Shown here: piece after piece, positions 9,090 to 18,400 of the stretch
Position numbering within the stretch: the first letter of the stretch is position 1
Layout: each line of letters starts with the position of its first letter
Made by a program: the position numbers and the translations under genes
The notes under the pieces: model-generated
Seen by the model: only the letters and a program-made list of their open reading frames with translations
Told to the model about the DNA's origin: nothing
The model's database searches: none
From: Streptomyces sp. NBC_01460
Lineage (GTDB): Bacteria; Actinomycetota; Actinomycetes; Streptomycetales; Streptomycetaceae
Length of the DNA: 64,000 nt
Direction of reading: 5' to 3'
Assembly: GCF_036227405.1 (NCBI RefSeq)
Contig: NZ_CP109473.1
Coordinates: forward strand, 4,092,001 to 4,156,000

Positions 9090-9108
9090 GGCGGCCTGAG
9101 GCGCCCGC

Positions 9109-10062
9109 TCAGAGCGGGGTGGCCGCGTGGAGGACGGAGACGAGCGTGACCGTCGCGTTGAGCGACGACAGCGCCGAGGCAGCCGTCCCCGCCGTCGCGG
9201 TCACCGCCGCGAGGGCCAGATGCGCCGAGGCCGGGGGCCAGAGTCCGGCCGGGGGCTCCGGGTCGAGCAGCGCAGCCACCCGGCGGGGTACGGGGCCCGC
9301 CGCCGCGAAGGCGGGGAGCACGGCGGGGCCCGGCGGCCGGTGCGAGACCAGGGCCGCCGTGCCGACCGCCGTGGCGACGGCCCGGCGGCTGCCGACCGCG
9401 TGCGCCGCCTCCTCGTCCGCCCAGCGTTCGGTGCTGTACGCCACGGCCGTGCGCAGGGGCAGGAGGAACGGGTTGGCGCGTGCCGCCAGCTGCGTCACCA
9501 GCAGATAGCGGTGGTGGCGGCCTGTCAGGTGCGCGCGCTCGTGGGCGACGAGCGCCCGCCGTTCGCGGGCGCCGAGGCACTCCAGCATCGCCGTGGAGAC
9601 GACGACCCGGCCGCCGCGCCCGCGCCCGCCCGGGAGGGCGTACGCGTACGGGTCGGGCGACGGGACCACCGCGAGGTCCCCGCCGTCCCCCGGTCCGGCC
9701 GGCGGCGGCAGGGCGCGGGCCGCGCGCGCCCGGGTCCTGGTGTGCCGCAGCAGGGTGGAGCCGCAGGCCACCAGCACCGCTCCCAGGACGACGATGGCGA
9801 TCGGTCCGGTCTTCTCCTCGTACGGCAGCGCGGCGCGCACCTCGGGGTCCGACCAGCCGTCGGGCAGCGGGTTGCCGGGGAGCTGGGCCGTGCCCACGAC
9901 CATGAGCAGGGCCAGGCACAGCGTGCTGCACAGGGCCAGGGTCGAGCCCACGACGGCCAGCAGGCGGGTGGCGCTCCTGGGGTGCAGATGCTGTTCGGCG
10001 AGACGCGCCATGGGCAGTGCGGTCAGGGGCAGGACGAGTGGCAGGTAGACGAAGACGCCCAT
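9109..10062 (-). CDS. M56 family membrane metalloprotease (BlaR1/MecR1-like, without sensor domain)
   Basis: A 317-residue protein. Membrane helices lie near residues 2-20, 35-58 and 85-103, with another near the C-terminus. HERAH at 174-178 is the zinc HExxH motif, and ERWADEEAAH some 40 residues later supplies the third ligand. The extracellular penicillin-binding sensor of BlaR1 is missing, as is usual for actinobacterial BlaI-linked M56 proteins. The gene starts 11 bp after the BlaI-type regulator, so the pair form an operon in which the protease would inactivate the repressor. Confidence 0.85.
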   Translation of the reverse strand: MGVFVYLPLVLPLTALPMARLAEQHLHPRSATRLLAVVGSTLALCSTLCLALLMVVGTAQLPGNPLPDGWSDPEVRAALPYEEKTGPIAIVVLGAVLVACGSTLLRHTRTRARAARALPPPAGPGDGGDLAVVPSPDPYAYALPGGRGRGGRVVVSTAMLECLGARERRALVAHERAHLTGRHHRYLLVTQLAARANPFLLPLRTAVAYSTERWADEEAAHAVGSRRAVATAVGTAALVSHRPPGPAVLPAFAAAGPVPRRVAALLDPEPPAGLWPPASAHLALAAVTATAGTAASALSSLNATVTLVSVLHAATPL

Positions 10063-10073
10063 CGTGGTGGCTC

Positions 10074-10538
10074 TCAGCCTTCCGGCGCGGCGGAGTCGTC
10101 GGGCCCGCCGGGACCCTCCTCGGCGTCGGCGTCCTCGGCCGCGCGGGAGAGCAGCGCGCGGAGCCGTGCCTCGTCGCCCGGGGAGAGCGCGGAGACGAAG
10201 CGCGCCAGCACGGCCTCCCGGTCGCTCTCCCCGTCCAGGACGCGGCGCATCCGCAGGGCGGCGAGACCCGCCACGTCGGACGCCGGGGTCCAGACGTAGG
10301 AGCGGCCCTGCCGGGTGCGGGTGACCGCCTTCTTCGCGTGGAGGCGGGAGAGGATCGTGATCACCGTGGTGTAGGCGAGGTCGCCGTCGAGGTGCTCCTG
10401 GACCCAGCCGGCCGTCGCGGGGCCGCCCGCCGAGCGCAGCACGGTCAGGACCTGGGACTCGAGCTGCCCCTGGCCGCGCCGGGGCAGCCGGGGGCCGTCC
10501 TGGGTGCCGTCGCCGTCCGTACCTGTGGGCCTGTTCAT
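10074..10538 (-). CDS. BlaI/MecI/CopY family transcriptional repressor
   Basis: A 154-residue winged-helix repressor. The N-terminal ~80 residues (QLESQVLTVLRSAGGPATAG, AYTTVITILSRLHAKKAVTR, RSYVWTP) match the BlaI DNA-binding domain; the remainder is the dimerisation and cleavage region. It is co-transcribed with the M56 protease. A BlaI-type dyad lies 62 bp upstream (10600-10615) and implies autoregulation. ATG 10538 is preferred; an in-frame ATG at 10547 is the alternative. Confidence 0.88.
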   Translation of the reverse strand: MNRPTGTDGDGTQDGPRLPRRGQGQLESQVLTVLRSAGGPATAGWVQEHLDGDLAYTTVITILSRLHAKKAVTRTRQGRSYVWTPASDVAGLAALRMRRVLDGESDREAVLARFVSALSPGDEARLRALLSRAAEDADAEEGPGGPDDSAAPEG

Positions 10539-10599
10539 CCGCCGCATCCTACTGAGGGGCCGTAGAACTGCCTGTCGGCCGCCGTCCATCCGTCGTTCT

Positions 10600-10615
10600 T
10601 CTACACCGCTGTAGA
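10600..10615. promoter_or_regulatory. BlaI-type operator, TCTACA-N4-TGTAGA
   Basis: A perfect 6-bp inverted repeat with a 4-bp spacer lies in the 124-bp divergent region between the BlaI-type gene and TerB. BlaI/MecI family operators are dyads containing TACA and TGTA, so this is a strong candidate site controlling the repressor operon and possibly terB. Confidence 0.65.
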
Positions 10616-10662
10616 GTTCCAGTGGTTCCCGCACCACAGGCAACGCAACGTATGGAGACGTC

Positions 10663-11118
10663 ATGGCCCTTTGGGATCGGATCAAGGAATCCGCGTCGAC
10701 GATGCAGACGCAGCTGGAGGCGAAGAAGAACGACCTCAAAAGCGGGGCGTTCCGGGACGCGAGCATGGCCATGTGCGCCCTGGTCTCCGCCGCCGACGGC
10801 ACCATCGACCCGTCCGAGCGGCAGCGCGTCGCCTCCCTGATCGCCACCAACGACGTCCTGCGGAACTTCCCGGCGGACGACCTCCAGCGCCGGTTCAACG
10901 CGTACGTGGACAAGCTGACCGCGGACTTCGCCTTCGGCAAGGTCAGCGTGCTCCAGGAGATCGCCAAGGCGAAGAAGAAGCCCACCGAGGCGCGGGCCGT
11001 CATCCAGATCGGCATCGTCATCGGCGGCGCCGACGGCGACTTCGACAAGTCCGAGCAGGCCGTCGTCCGGGAGGCCTGCTTCACGCTGGACCTGCCGCCG
11101 CACGAGTTCGACCTGTAG
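10663..11118 (+). CDS. TerB family tellurite-resistance/stress protein
   Basis: A 151-residue helical TerB-domain protein. The characteristic acidic turns are present: SAADGTIDPSERQRV near residue 45 and GGADGDFDKSEQAVVREAC near residue 125, which are the paired metal-binding segments of the family. TerB proteins belong to the Ter chemical-stress network. It is divergent from the BlaI operon and shares its operator-bearing intergenic region. It ends at a strong hairpin. Confidence 0.88.
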   Translation: MALWDRIKESASTMQTQLEAKKNDLKSGAFRDASMAMCALVSAADGTIDPSERQRVASLIATNDVLRNFPADDLQRRFNAYVDKLTADFAFGKVSVLQEIAKAKKKPTEARAVIQIGIVIGGADGDFDKSEQAVVREACFTLDLPPHEFDL

Positions 11119-11127
11119 GACCGGCCG

Positions 11128-11169
11128 CCCGGGGCGTACGGGCCGGGCCCTCGGCCCGTACGCCCCGGG
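11128..11169. terminator. bidirectional terminator hairpin
   Basis: A 17-bp stem (CCCGGGGCGTACGGGCC and its complement) lies between convergent terB and the PucR-family gene. Confidence 0.75.
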
Positions 11170-11187
11170 GTTCCCTCCCGCGCGGGG

Positions 11188-12255
11188 TCAGAGCTCCTTC
11201 GCCGGCCAGTCCAGCAGCCGGGCGCCGATCACCGCCGTCTGCAGGGTGTAGCGGTGCATCGGATCGGACGGGTCGGAGCCGGTCAGCTGGTGTATCCGCT
11301 CCAGGCGGTACGTCAGCGCGCGAACGCTCAGCGAGAGCCGGCGGGCCGTCTCGGCCGCGACACAGCCCGCGTCGAAGTAGACGGACAGCGTCCGCAGCAG
11401 CGGTTCCGCACCGCCCCGCGCCTCTCTGAGCGGACCGAGCTCACTGCGCACCAGATCGGCCATCGCCTGACGGTCCCTGGTCAGCACGGGATAGACCAGC
11501 AGATCGGCGGCGTACAGCACGGGGTCGTCGAGCCCCATCCGCTGCGCGAGCTCCAGGGCGTCGAGCGCCTCGTCGTACGAGTGGACCACCCCGCCGGGCC
11601 CACGGTGCGGGCGGCCGATGGCGACCTGGCCGCCGTCCGTCGCGGCATGGGCCTGTTTCGCGAAGTACCGCAGGACGTCCGGCTGGCTGCCCGGGGCGAT
11701 GCACACGAGACGTCCGTCCTTCGTCGTGAGCAGGATCTTCCGGCCCCCGAAGCGGGCGAGCAGGGCCGCCTCCACGCTGCGCGGCACCGCATCGGACTCG
11801 GTGTACGCGTCGGGGCCCGACGCCACCGCGACGGCGTGGGCCCGGGAGAGCCGCAGCCCGAACCGGGTGGCCCGCTCCGCGAGCCTGCCCAGGTCGCTGC
11901 GCCCGTACAGCAGGTCGTCGATGAACTCGCGCCGCGCGGCCTCCTCGCGCCGCACGGTGAGGCGCTGGGCGCGCTCGAAACCCTCCGCGAAGGCGTCGAC
12001 CGCCTGCTCCACGGCCCCCAGCACGGCATCGGTGGCGGAGGTCCCCGACACGGCGCGCGGCCAGGCGGCACGGGTCTCCGAGAGATGGCGGTGCACCAGG
12101 GCCCGCAGCTGGTGCCCGGCCTCCGCGGCCTCACGCCCGAGGGCCCGCCGCTCCTCCAGCTCGTCCCGGGTGAGCCGGCGGCCGGACTCCGCCACCTCGG
12201 CCAGGACACGGGCGTACCCCTCCAGGAACCTCTCGGGGATCTCCGGCTCCGCCAC
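11188..12255 (-). CDS. PucR/CdaR family transcriptional regulator
   Basis: A 355-residue regulator. The N-terminal ~110 residues are helical. A GGDEF-like domain follows (about 115-260; AIGRPHRGPGGVVHSYDEAL is typical of the family). The C-terminal PucR helix-turn-helix (about 290-350; RTLSVYFDAGCVAAETARRL, then VRALTYRLERI) completes the architecture. It is divergent from the second NfeD-flotillin operon, and the shared inverted-repeat element lies between them, making it the leading candidate regulator of both NfeD-flotillin operons (inference). Confidence 0.88.
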   Translation of the reverse strand: MAEPEIPERFLEGYARVLAEVAESGRRLTRDELEERRALGREAAEAGHQLRALVHRHLSETRAAWPRAVSGTSATDAVLGAVEQAVDAFAEGFERAQRLTVRREEAARREFIDDLLYGRSDLGRLAERATRFGLRLSRAHAVAVASGPDAYTESDAVPRSVEAALLARFGGRKILLTTKDGRLVCIAPGSQPDVLRYFAKQAHAATDGGQVAIGRPHRGPGGVVHSYDEALDALELAQRMGLDDPVLYAADLLVYPVLTRDRQAMADLVRSELGPLREARGGAEPLLRTLSVYFDAGCVAAETARRLSLSVRALTYRLERIHQLTGSDPSDPMHRYTLQTAVIGARLLDWPAKEL

Positions 12256-12343
12256 GGCGAACTCCTCCGTACATGATCAGCACTGTCACCCCGTCAACGC
12301 ATGAGGAGGGGTGCCGGTGCCCGGCAGCCCCTGCCCGTGAAGG

Positions 12344-12390
12344 CTGCCGGATTCCGGCAATGCGCCCGGACGGCCCCGGCTGGCACGATT
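12344..12390. promoter_or_regulatory. promoter element of the second NfeD-flotillin operon (TGCCGGA-T-TCCGGCA)
   Basis: An inverted repeat at 12345-12359 and the following 31 bp match 2376-2422 at 36 of 47 ungapped positions. It lies within the 302-bp intergenic region between the PucR-family gene and the NfeD-like gene; the remainder of that region holds the G-tract cluster at 12406-12440 and no recognisable gene. Confidence 0.65.
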
Positions 12391-12405
12391 ACTTCAGCAA
12401 CACAC

Positions 12406-12440
12406 GGGGGAAACACGGGGGTTGCGGGGGAACACGGGGG
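12406..12440 (+). other. potential G-quadruplex: four runs of five G with 4-6 nt loops
   Basis: G5 tracts occupy 12406-12410, 12417-12421, 12426-12430 and 12436-12440, joined by AAACAC, TTGC and AACAC. This is a regular four-run pattern on the coding strand, 118 bp before the NfeD-like start, probably in the 5' untranslated region. Folding is inferred from pattern only. Confidence 0.55.
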
Positions 12441-12557
12441 AAGGAACCGGTTGCCGCAGGGCCGTTCGCGGTGCTGCGGCACCGGTGCCCCGCGCCGCCC
12501 GCCGCCGCCCCGCCTCCCGGGACCGTACAGCGTGTCGCGTCGCAGGGGGTGGGCCGG

Positions 12558-13196
12558 ATGACCGAATTCCTTTCCGCAGCAGTCGCGTTCCCGGCCGTGG
12601 TCTTCTGCGCCGCCCTGGTCGTCGTCATCGGCTTCTGGCTGCTGGTCCTGTTCGGGGCCGCCGGGCCGGACTCCTTCGACACCGACCTCGACAGCGAGGC
12701 GGTCGGCTTCGGCGGGGTGCCGGTCTCCGTCTCGGTGTCGCTGTTCGTCGTCCTCGCCTGGTTCACCGGCCTCACCGGCTCGGTCCTGGTCCTCCGCAGC
12801 GGAGCGACCGGCACCCCGCGGGCCGCACTCCACCTCGCCGTCCTGGCGGGTGCGCTTCTGATCGCCTGGGGGGTGGTCCGCATGCTCGTACGCCGATTCC
12901 GCCGGTTCTTCCCCGCGGAACCTCCTCCGTCGCGGGAGGATTTCTTGGGCCAGGTCTGCACGATCCGTACGGGGTCCGTCAGCACCGACTTCGGGCAGGC
13001 CGAGGTCGCGGCGGCCGACGGTTCGACGGCCATCGTGCAGGTGCGCCAGCCGCTGCGGCCGTCCGCACCGGCCGACGTGTTCACCTCCGGCAGTACGGGG
13101 CTGCTCTACGCCTACGACGCCGACGGCGAGTTCTTCTGGGTCTCGCCGTACGACGCGGCGCTCGCCCCGAGGCCGCTGCCCCGCACCGCCGGCTGA
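12558..13196 (+). CDS. YqiJ/NfeD-like membrane protein (partner of flotillin 2)
   Basis: A 212-residue protein. Three hydrophobic helices (about 10-32, 55-78 and 88-105) precede a C-terminal OB-like domain (from GQVCTIRTGSVSTDFGQAEV to the end). The YqiJ-type arrangement beside a YqiK-type flotillin is a conserved pairing. ATG 12558 has AGGGGGT upstream. It is the first gene of a four-gene co-directional run that continues with flotillin, the giant ATPase and the RCK protein. Confidence 0.72.
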   Translation: MTEFLSAAVAFPAVVFCAALVVVIGFWLLVLFGAAGPDSFDTDLDSEAVGFGGVPVSVSVSLFVVLAWFTGLTGSVLVLRSGATGTPRAALHLAVLAGALLIAWGVVRMLVRRFRRFFPAEPPPSREDFLGQVCTIRTGSVSTDFGQAEVAAADGSTAIVQVRQPLRPSAPADVFTSGSTGLLYAYDADGEFFWVSPYDAALAPRPLPRTAG

Positions 13197-13308
13197 CCCT
13201 CCTCCTTCCCCCTTTCCGGGCCCTCGGGCCCGTGGTTCCGCATGCCGAGCGGGGCCCTCCTCCCTCTTCGTACGCCCGCGTACGTCCCACCAGCCGTCAA
13301 GGACCGAC

Positions 13309-15429
13309 ATGGATGCCATCTCCTGGGGCATCGGCGTGCTCGTCGCCGTTGTCCTGCTCATCACCATCGCTCTGGGCTTCGTCATCACCCGGCTCTTCCG
13401 CAAGGTCGAGCAGGGGAAGGCGCTGATCATCTCCAAGACCAAGAAGGTCGACGTCACCTTCACCGGCGCTGTGGTGCTCCCGGTGCTGCACAAGGCCGAG
13501 ACCATGGACATCTCGGTGAAGACAATCGAGATCCGCCGTACCGGCCGCGAGGGCCTGATCTGCCAGGACAACATCCGCGCGGACATCCACATCACCTTCT
13601 TCGTCCGGGTCAACAAGACCGTCGAGGACGTCATCAAGGTCGCGCAGGCCATCGGCACGGAGCGCGCCAGCGACAAGGCCGCCATCCAGGAATTCTTCGC
13701 CGCGAAGTTCTCCGAGGCGCTCAAGACCGTCGGCAAGCAGCTCGACTTCGTCGACCTCTACACCAAGCGCGAGGAGTTCCGGGACCGGATCATCCGGGTC
13801 ATCGGGACCGACCTGAACGGCTACCACCTCGACGACGCCGCGATCGACTTCCTGGAGCAGACGCCTATGGCGCAGCTCGACGGCGCCAACATCCTGGACG
13901 CGCAGGGCATCCGGAAGATCACCGAGCTGACGGCGATCGAGCACGTGCGGACCAACGAGTTCCAGCGCACCGAGCAGAAGGAGATCACCCGTCAGGACGT
14001 CGACGCCCGGGAGACCATCCTGGAGCTGGAGCGCCGGCAGTCCGAGGCCGAGATCAAGCAGCGCCGCGAGGTCGAGACGCTGCGGGCCCGCGAGGAGGCG
14101 GCCACCGCCCGGGTGCAGGAGGAGGAGCGGCTCGGGTCGCAGAGCGCCTTCATCCGCACCGAGGAGCAGCTCGGCATCCAGCGGGAGAACCAGGCCCGCG
14201 AGGTCGCCGTCGCCCAGAAGAACCGCGAGCGGGTCATCGCCGTGGAGAACGAGCGCATCGAGAAGGACCGGCTGCTGGAGGTCATCGGGCGGGAGCGCGA
14301 GACCGAGCTGAACCGGATCGCCGCGACGAAGGAGGTCGAGGCCGAACGCCGTGAGGTCGCGGACGTGATCCGGGAGCGGATCGCCGTGGACCGCACGGTC
14401 GCCGAGCAGGAGGAGTCGATCCTGACCCTGCGGTCCGTCGAGGAGTCGGAGCGCACCCGCAGGTCGGTCATCATCGCGGCGGAGGCGGAGGCCCAGGAGA
14501 AGCTGGTCAAGGACATCAAGGCGGCGGAGGCCGCGGAGGCGGCGGCGGTGCACCTGGCCGCCGAGCAGCTGACACTCGCGGACGCCCGGCTGAAGACCGC
14601 CGACCTCGACGCACGGGCGAAGCTGCGGCTCGCGGAAGGCGTCCAGGCGGAGACCGCCGCCGCGGGGCTCGCGGACGTCCGGGTCCGGGAGGCCGAGGCC
14701 GAGGTCACGGAGAAGGCGGGCCGCGCGGAGGCACTGGCGACGGAGGCCCTGCTCAAGGCGGAGGCGGAAGGCGCGCGCCTCAAGGCCCTGGCGGTCGCCG
14801 AGGGCACGCAGGCCCAGGCCGCGGCGGACGCGGCCGTGATCGGCGGGAAGCTGAAGGCCGAGGCAGAGGGGCTGAGCCGGAAGGCCGCGGCGATGGCGGC
14901 ACTCGACGACGCGTCACGCGGACACGAGGAGTACCGGCTGCGGCTGGACGCGGAGAAGGCAATCAGGCTCGCGGAGTTCGACGTCCGGCGCCAGGTGGCC
15001 GAGGCCCAGGCGAAGGTCCTGGCGACGGGACTGGAGCACGCGGACATCGACATCGTGGGAGGCGACTCCGTCTTCTTCGACCGTCTCGTGTCCTCGATCT
15101 CGCTCGGCCGGAGCGTGGACGGGTTCGTGGAGAACTCGAAGACCGCGCGGGCACTGGCCGGTCCGTGGCTGGACGGCACGTCCTCGTTCACGGACGACCT
15201 GACCCGGGTGCTGGGGTCCTTGTCGACCGGGGACGTCCAGAACCTGACGGTGTCGGCGCTGCTGACCCGGCTGATGCGGTCACCGGGGGCGGCCTCGGGC
15301 CCGCTGCAGCAACTGCTCGCCGCGGCGGAGGAGCTGGGACTGGCGGGGACGACGGTGTCGTCCCTGGCGGGCGCGGGAGCGCCTTCGTCGAACGGGACGG
15401 CCCCGCACAACGGAACGGCCGTCGTCTAG
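13309..15429 (+). CDS. flotillin family protein, YqiK-type (SPFH domain), flotillin 2
   Basis: A 706-residue protein. One N-terminal helix (about 8-28) is followed by an SPFH domain (about 35-205; GREGLICQDNIRADIHITFF) and a very long charged coiled coil (about 220-590) rich in Glu, Arg and Ala. The C-terminal domain (about 590-680) contains DIDIVGGDSVFFDRLVSSI. It is longer than flotillin 1 and of the YqiK class, usually found with a YqiJ partner, as here. It sits 112 bp after that partner and 65 bp before the giant ATPase. Predicted inner-membrane scaffold. Confidence 0.85.
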   Translation: MDAISWGIGVLVAVVLLITIALGFVITRLFRKVEQGKALIISKTKKVDVTFTGAVVLPVLHKAETMDISVKTIEIRRTGREGLICQDNIRADIHITFFVRVNKTVEDVIKVAQAIGTERASDKAAIQEFFAAKFSEALKTVGKQLDFVDLYTKREEFRDRIIRVIGTDLNGYHLDDAAIDFLEQTPMAQLDGANILDAQGIRKITELTAIEHVRTNEFQRTEQKEITRQDVDARETILELERRQSEAEIKQRREVETLRAREEAATARVQEEERLGSQSAFIRTEEQLGIQRENQAREVAVAQKNRERVIAVENERIEKDRLLEVIGRERETELNRIAATKEVEAERREVADVIRERIAVDRTVAEQEESILTLRSVEESERTRRSVIIAAEAEAQEKLVKDIKAAEAAEAAAVHLAAEQLTLADARLKTADLDARAKLRLAEGVQAETAAAGLADVRVREAEAEVTEKAGRAEALATEALLKAEAEGARLKALAVAEGTQAQAAADAAVIGGKLKAEAEGLSRKAAAMAALDDASRGHEEYRLRLDAEKAIRLAEFDVRRQVAEAQAKVLATGLEHADIDIVGGDSVFFDRLVSSISLGRSVDGFVENSKTARALAGPWLDGTSSFTDDLTRVLGSLSTGDVQNLTVSALLTRLMRSPGAASGPLQQLLAAAEELGLAGTTVSSLAGAGAPSSNGTAPHNGTAVV

Positions 15430-15494
15430 CCGGCAGGTGCCTGGCCCGCAGCCGGCCCGGACAGTGGAACGACATCTCACAGGGAGCCTCACCC

Positions 15495-18400
15495 ATGGAC
15501 CGCGACCTCACCCTGACCGAAGCCGACGCCGATGCCTACGAGGTGCTCCGGCGACGGCTCCGGGACCAGGCCGACGAGCTCGTCCGGCGGGCGGAAGCGC
15601 TCAACACCCGGCGGACCGAGGAGTTCGGCTCCGCCGGGCTGCGCCTGCTCGCCACCGAGCAGGTGCGCACGGAGGACGCCTCGGTGGCCCGCGACCTCGT
15701 CGCCGTGGGCGGGCGGCTGCTGTTCGGGTTCGAGCGGGGGCCGGGTGCGCGCGGGGACACCGGGGTGGGCGAGGTGCTCGCACTCCGCGGACCCGGCCTG
15801 GAGGAGGCCGACGAGGGGATCCTGGACGACGAGGCGTTCGTGCGGGAGTTCGTCTCCCTGCACCGGTACTACCGCGACGCCCGGCTGCTCCGGCTGCGCC
15901 GGGTCAACGGCCGCCTGCTGGCAGTCTTCCGCACCGGTGAGACCGCCGAGGACATCCGTGTCCTGCGCTGGGCGCTGGGCCCGGACGGCGCGCCCGGCGG
16001 CTTCCTGGACGCCCGCGGCGACCGGGACCACGTGTTCCCGCCCTCGCACGACTTCGACTGGATCCCTGCCGGGCGGGACGCCCACGTGCCCGGCAGGCAC
16101 CCCCACATCGCGGTCCTGGACACGGTCTTCGTCGACACGCTCGGCGGCACCCTCACCGTCAGGACCGTCGACGACACCGAGTCACCTGGCGGGATCCACG
16201 AGGAGCCGGTCGACGAGCCGCTGCAGTCGCTCGCGGACGCCGCCGTCGAGTACGCCGTGGCAGGACCGCTGATCCTGCTGCGGGTGCGCCCGTACAAGGA
16301 GGACGCCTGGCGCCACCTGGTCTTCAACACGCTGCTGTCCGACGTGCGGCGCCTCGACGCGATCGGCCCGTCCTGCCACCGCCTCCCCGAGGACCAGGGG
16401 ATCATCTTCCCCGGCGGCTTCTACCTGACGACCGGCACCGCCAGGACCTTCGACACCGCCGAGGAGCTCACCGACCCCGTCTTCGAGGACGCCGTCCGCT
16501 CGCCGAACGGCGAGGACGTGCTGTACGTCTTCCGGTCCCGGGACGGGAGCCGCACCCTGCTCCTGCCGTACAACGTGATCCGCCAGGAGGTCGCGACCCC
16601 GCTGGCCGGCCGGGGCCACGCCCTGCTCGACGACGGGACGCTGATCCTCCTCAAGGGCGGCGAGGACGGTCCGGGGCGGGTGCACCCGCTGCAGCGCTGG
16701 CAGACCCCGTACGTCTCCGACATCCATGCCGCCTCCCGTCCCGCCGGGACGGGCCCGCTCGCCCGGACCGGCAACGCCGACCTGGTGCGCGGGATCTCCG
16801 ACTGCCTGGCCCTGGCGCACGGCGTACGGGACATGACGCCGACCGGCGCCGTCCACCGCAGGCTCGTCGAGGACTGCGCCCGGGCGGGCGACCGCTACCA
16901 CTGGCTCGCCGATCCCGAACTGGGCTCGTTGGCCGAGCCGCTGGAGGAGCTGCGGGCCACCGCCCGTCAGATCCTGGACGAGCTCGAGACGGTCCAGGAG
17001 CTGACCGGGCGGGCCTCCCTCGCCCTGGACGAGGCGTCCGCCTCGCTCACCGCGCTCGTCCGCCGCGTCCGGGGCGAGGCCCCGCGTTCGGCCGCCGCCT
17101 GGGTGGGGTGCCTCACCGAGCTCCGGCAGGCGCACGGCCACCTGTCGACGCTCGCCGGGACGCGGTACGCCGACACCGACCGCATCGCCGTGCTGGAGGA
17201 GGAGACGGCACGGGATCTGGAGTCGGCCGCCCAGCGGGCGGTCGCCTTCCTCGCCGGGAAGGACGCCTTCACCGGCTACCACCAGGACCTCGCGCGCATC
17301 ACCGCCGACGCCGCCGGTCTGGAGACCGTCGCCGAGGCCTCGGCCGTCGGGGACCGGCTGACGGAGATCACGGACGGCCTCGCGAACGTCACTGACGTCG
17401 TCGCCGGGCTGGACATGGGCGACGCCACGGTCCGTACGTCGGTCCTGGAGCGGATCGCCGAGGTCATGGGCGGCGCGAACCGCGCCCGCGCCACCCTCGA
17501 CGCCCGGCGCGGGGAGCTGGTGTCCCACGAGGGGCGGGCCGGGTTCGCCGCCGAGTTCGCGCTCCTCGGGCAGGCCGTCACGGGCGCGCTGGGCTCGGCC
17601 GACTCCCCTGAGGCGTGCGACGAGCAGCTGGCCCGGATCCTGCTCCAGCTGGAGAACCTGGAGTCCCGCTTCGCGGAGTCCGACGACTTCCTCGCACGGC
17701 TCGGCGAGCGCCGTACGGAGGTGTACGAGGCGTTCTCGGGCCGGAAGCAGACCCTCCAGGACGGCCGGGCCCGGCGTGCGGAGCGCCTCGCGGGGTCGGC
17801 GGTCCGGGTCCTGGAGACGGTGTCGCGGCGGCTGGCCGGTCTGGAGGACCTGGACGCCGTCCACACCTACTTCGCTTCCGACCCCATGGTCGCCAAGGTC
17901 CGCCGCACCGCCGACGAGCTCCGCGCCCTCGGTGACCCGGTGCGCGCCGGGGAACTCGACGGGCGGCTGAAGTCGGCCCGGCAGGAGGCGGGCCGCGCCC
18001 TGCGCGACCGGAGCGAGCTGTACACGGACGGCGGCGCCGTGATCCGGCTGGGCCGCCACCGCTTCGCGGTGAACACCAGGCCCTTCGACCTGACCCTCGT
18101 CCCCTCCGGGGAGGGCGTCGCCTTCGCGCTCACCGGCACCGACTACCGCGCGCCGGTCACCGCCCCGGAGTTCGAGGCGGCCCGCGCCCACTGGGACCGG
18201 ACGCTGCCCTCGGAGTCCGCGGACGTCTACCGCGCGGAGCACCTGGCCGCCCGGCTCCTGGAGGAGCACGGCGCGGACGCCCTGGCCGGGGCGGATCTCG
18301 CCCCGCTCGTGCGGGAGGCCGCGGCGGCGGCGTACGACGAGGGGTACCAGCGGGGCGTCCACGACGAGGACGCCCTAGCCGTCCTGACCGTCCTGCTGCG

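Noticed and set aside
9127..10299. 390-codon plus-strand frame opposite the M56/BlaI pair
   Set aside because: Arg/Gly-rich shadow of two well-supported minus-strand genes.
15165..15494. N-terminal extension of the giant ATPase frame to 15165
   Set aside because: It overlaps the 3' end of the flotillin 2 gene in another frame and lacks a ribosome-binding site; ATG 15495 has AGGGAG upstream.
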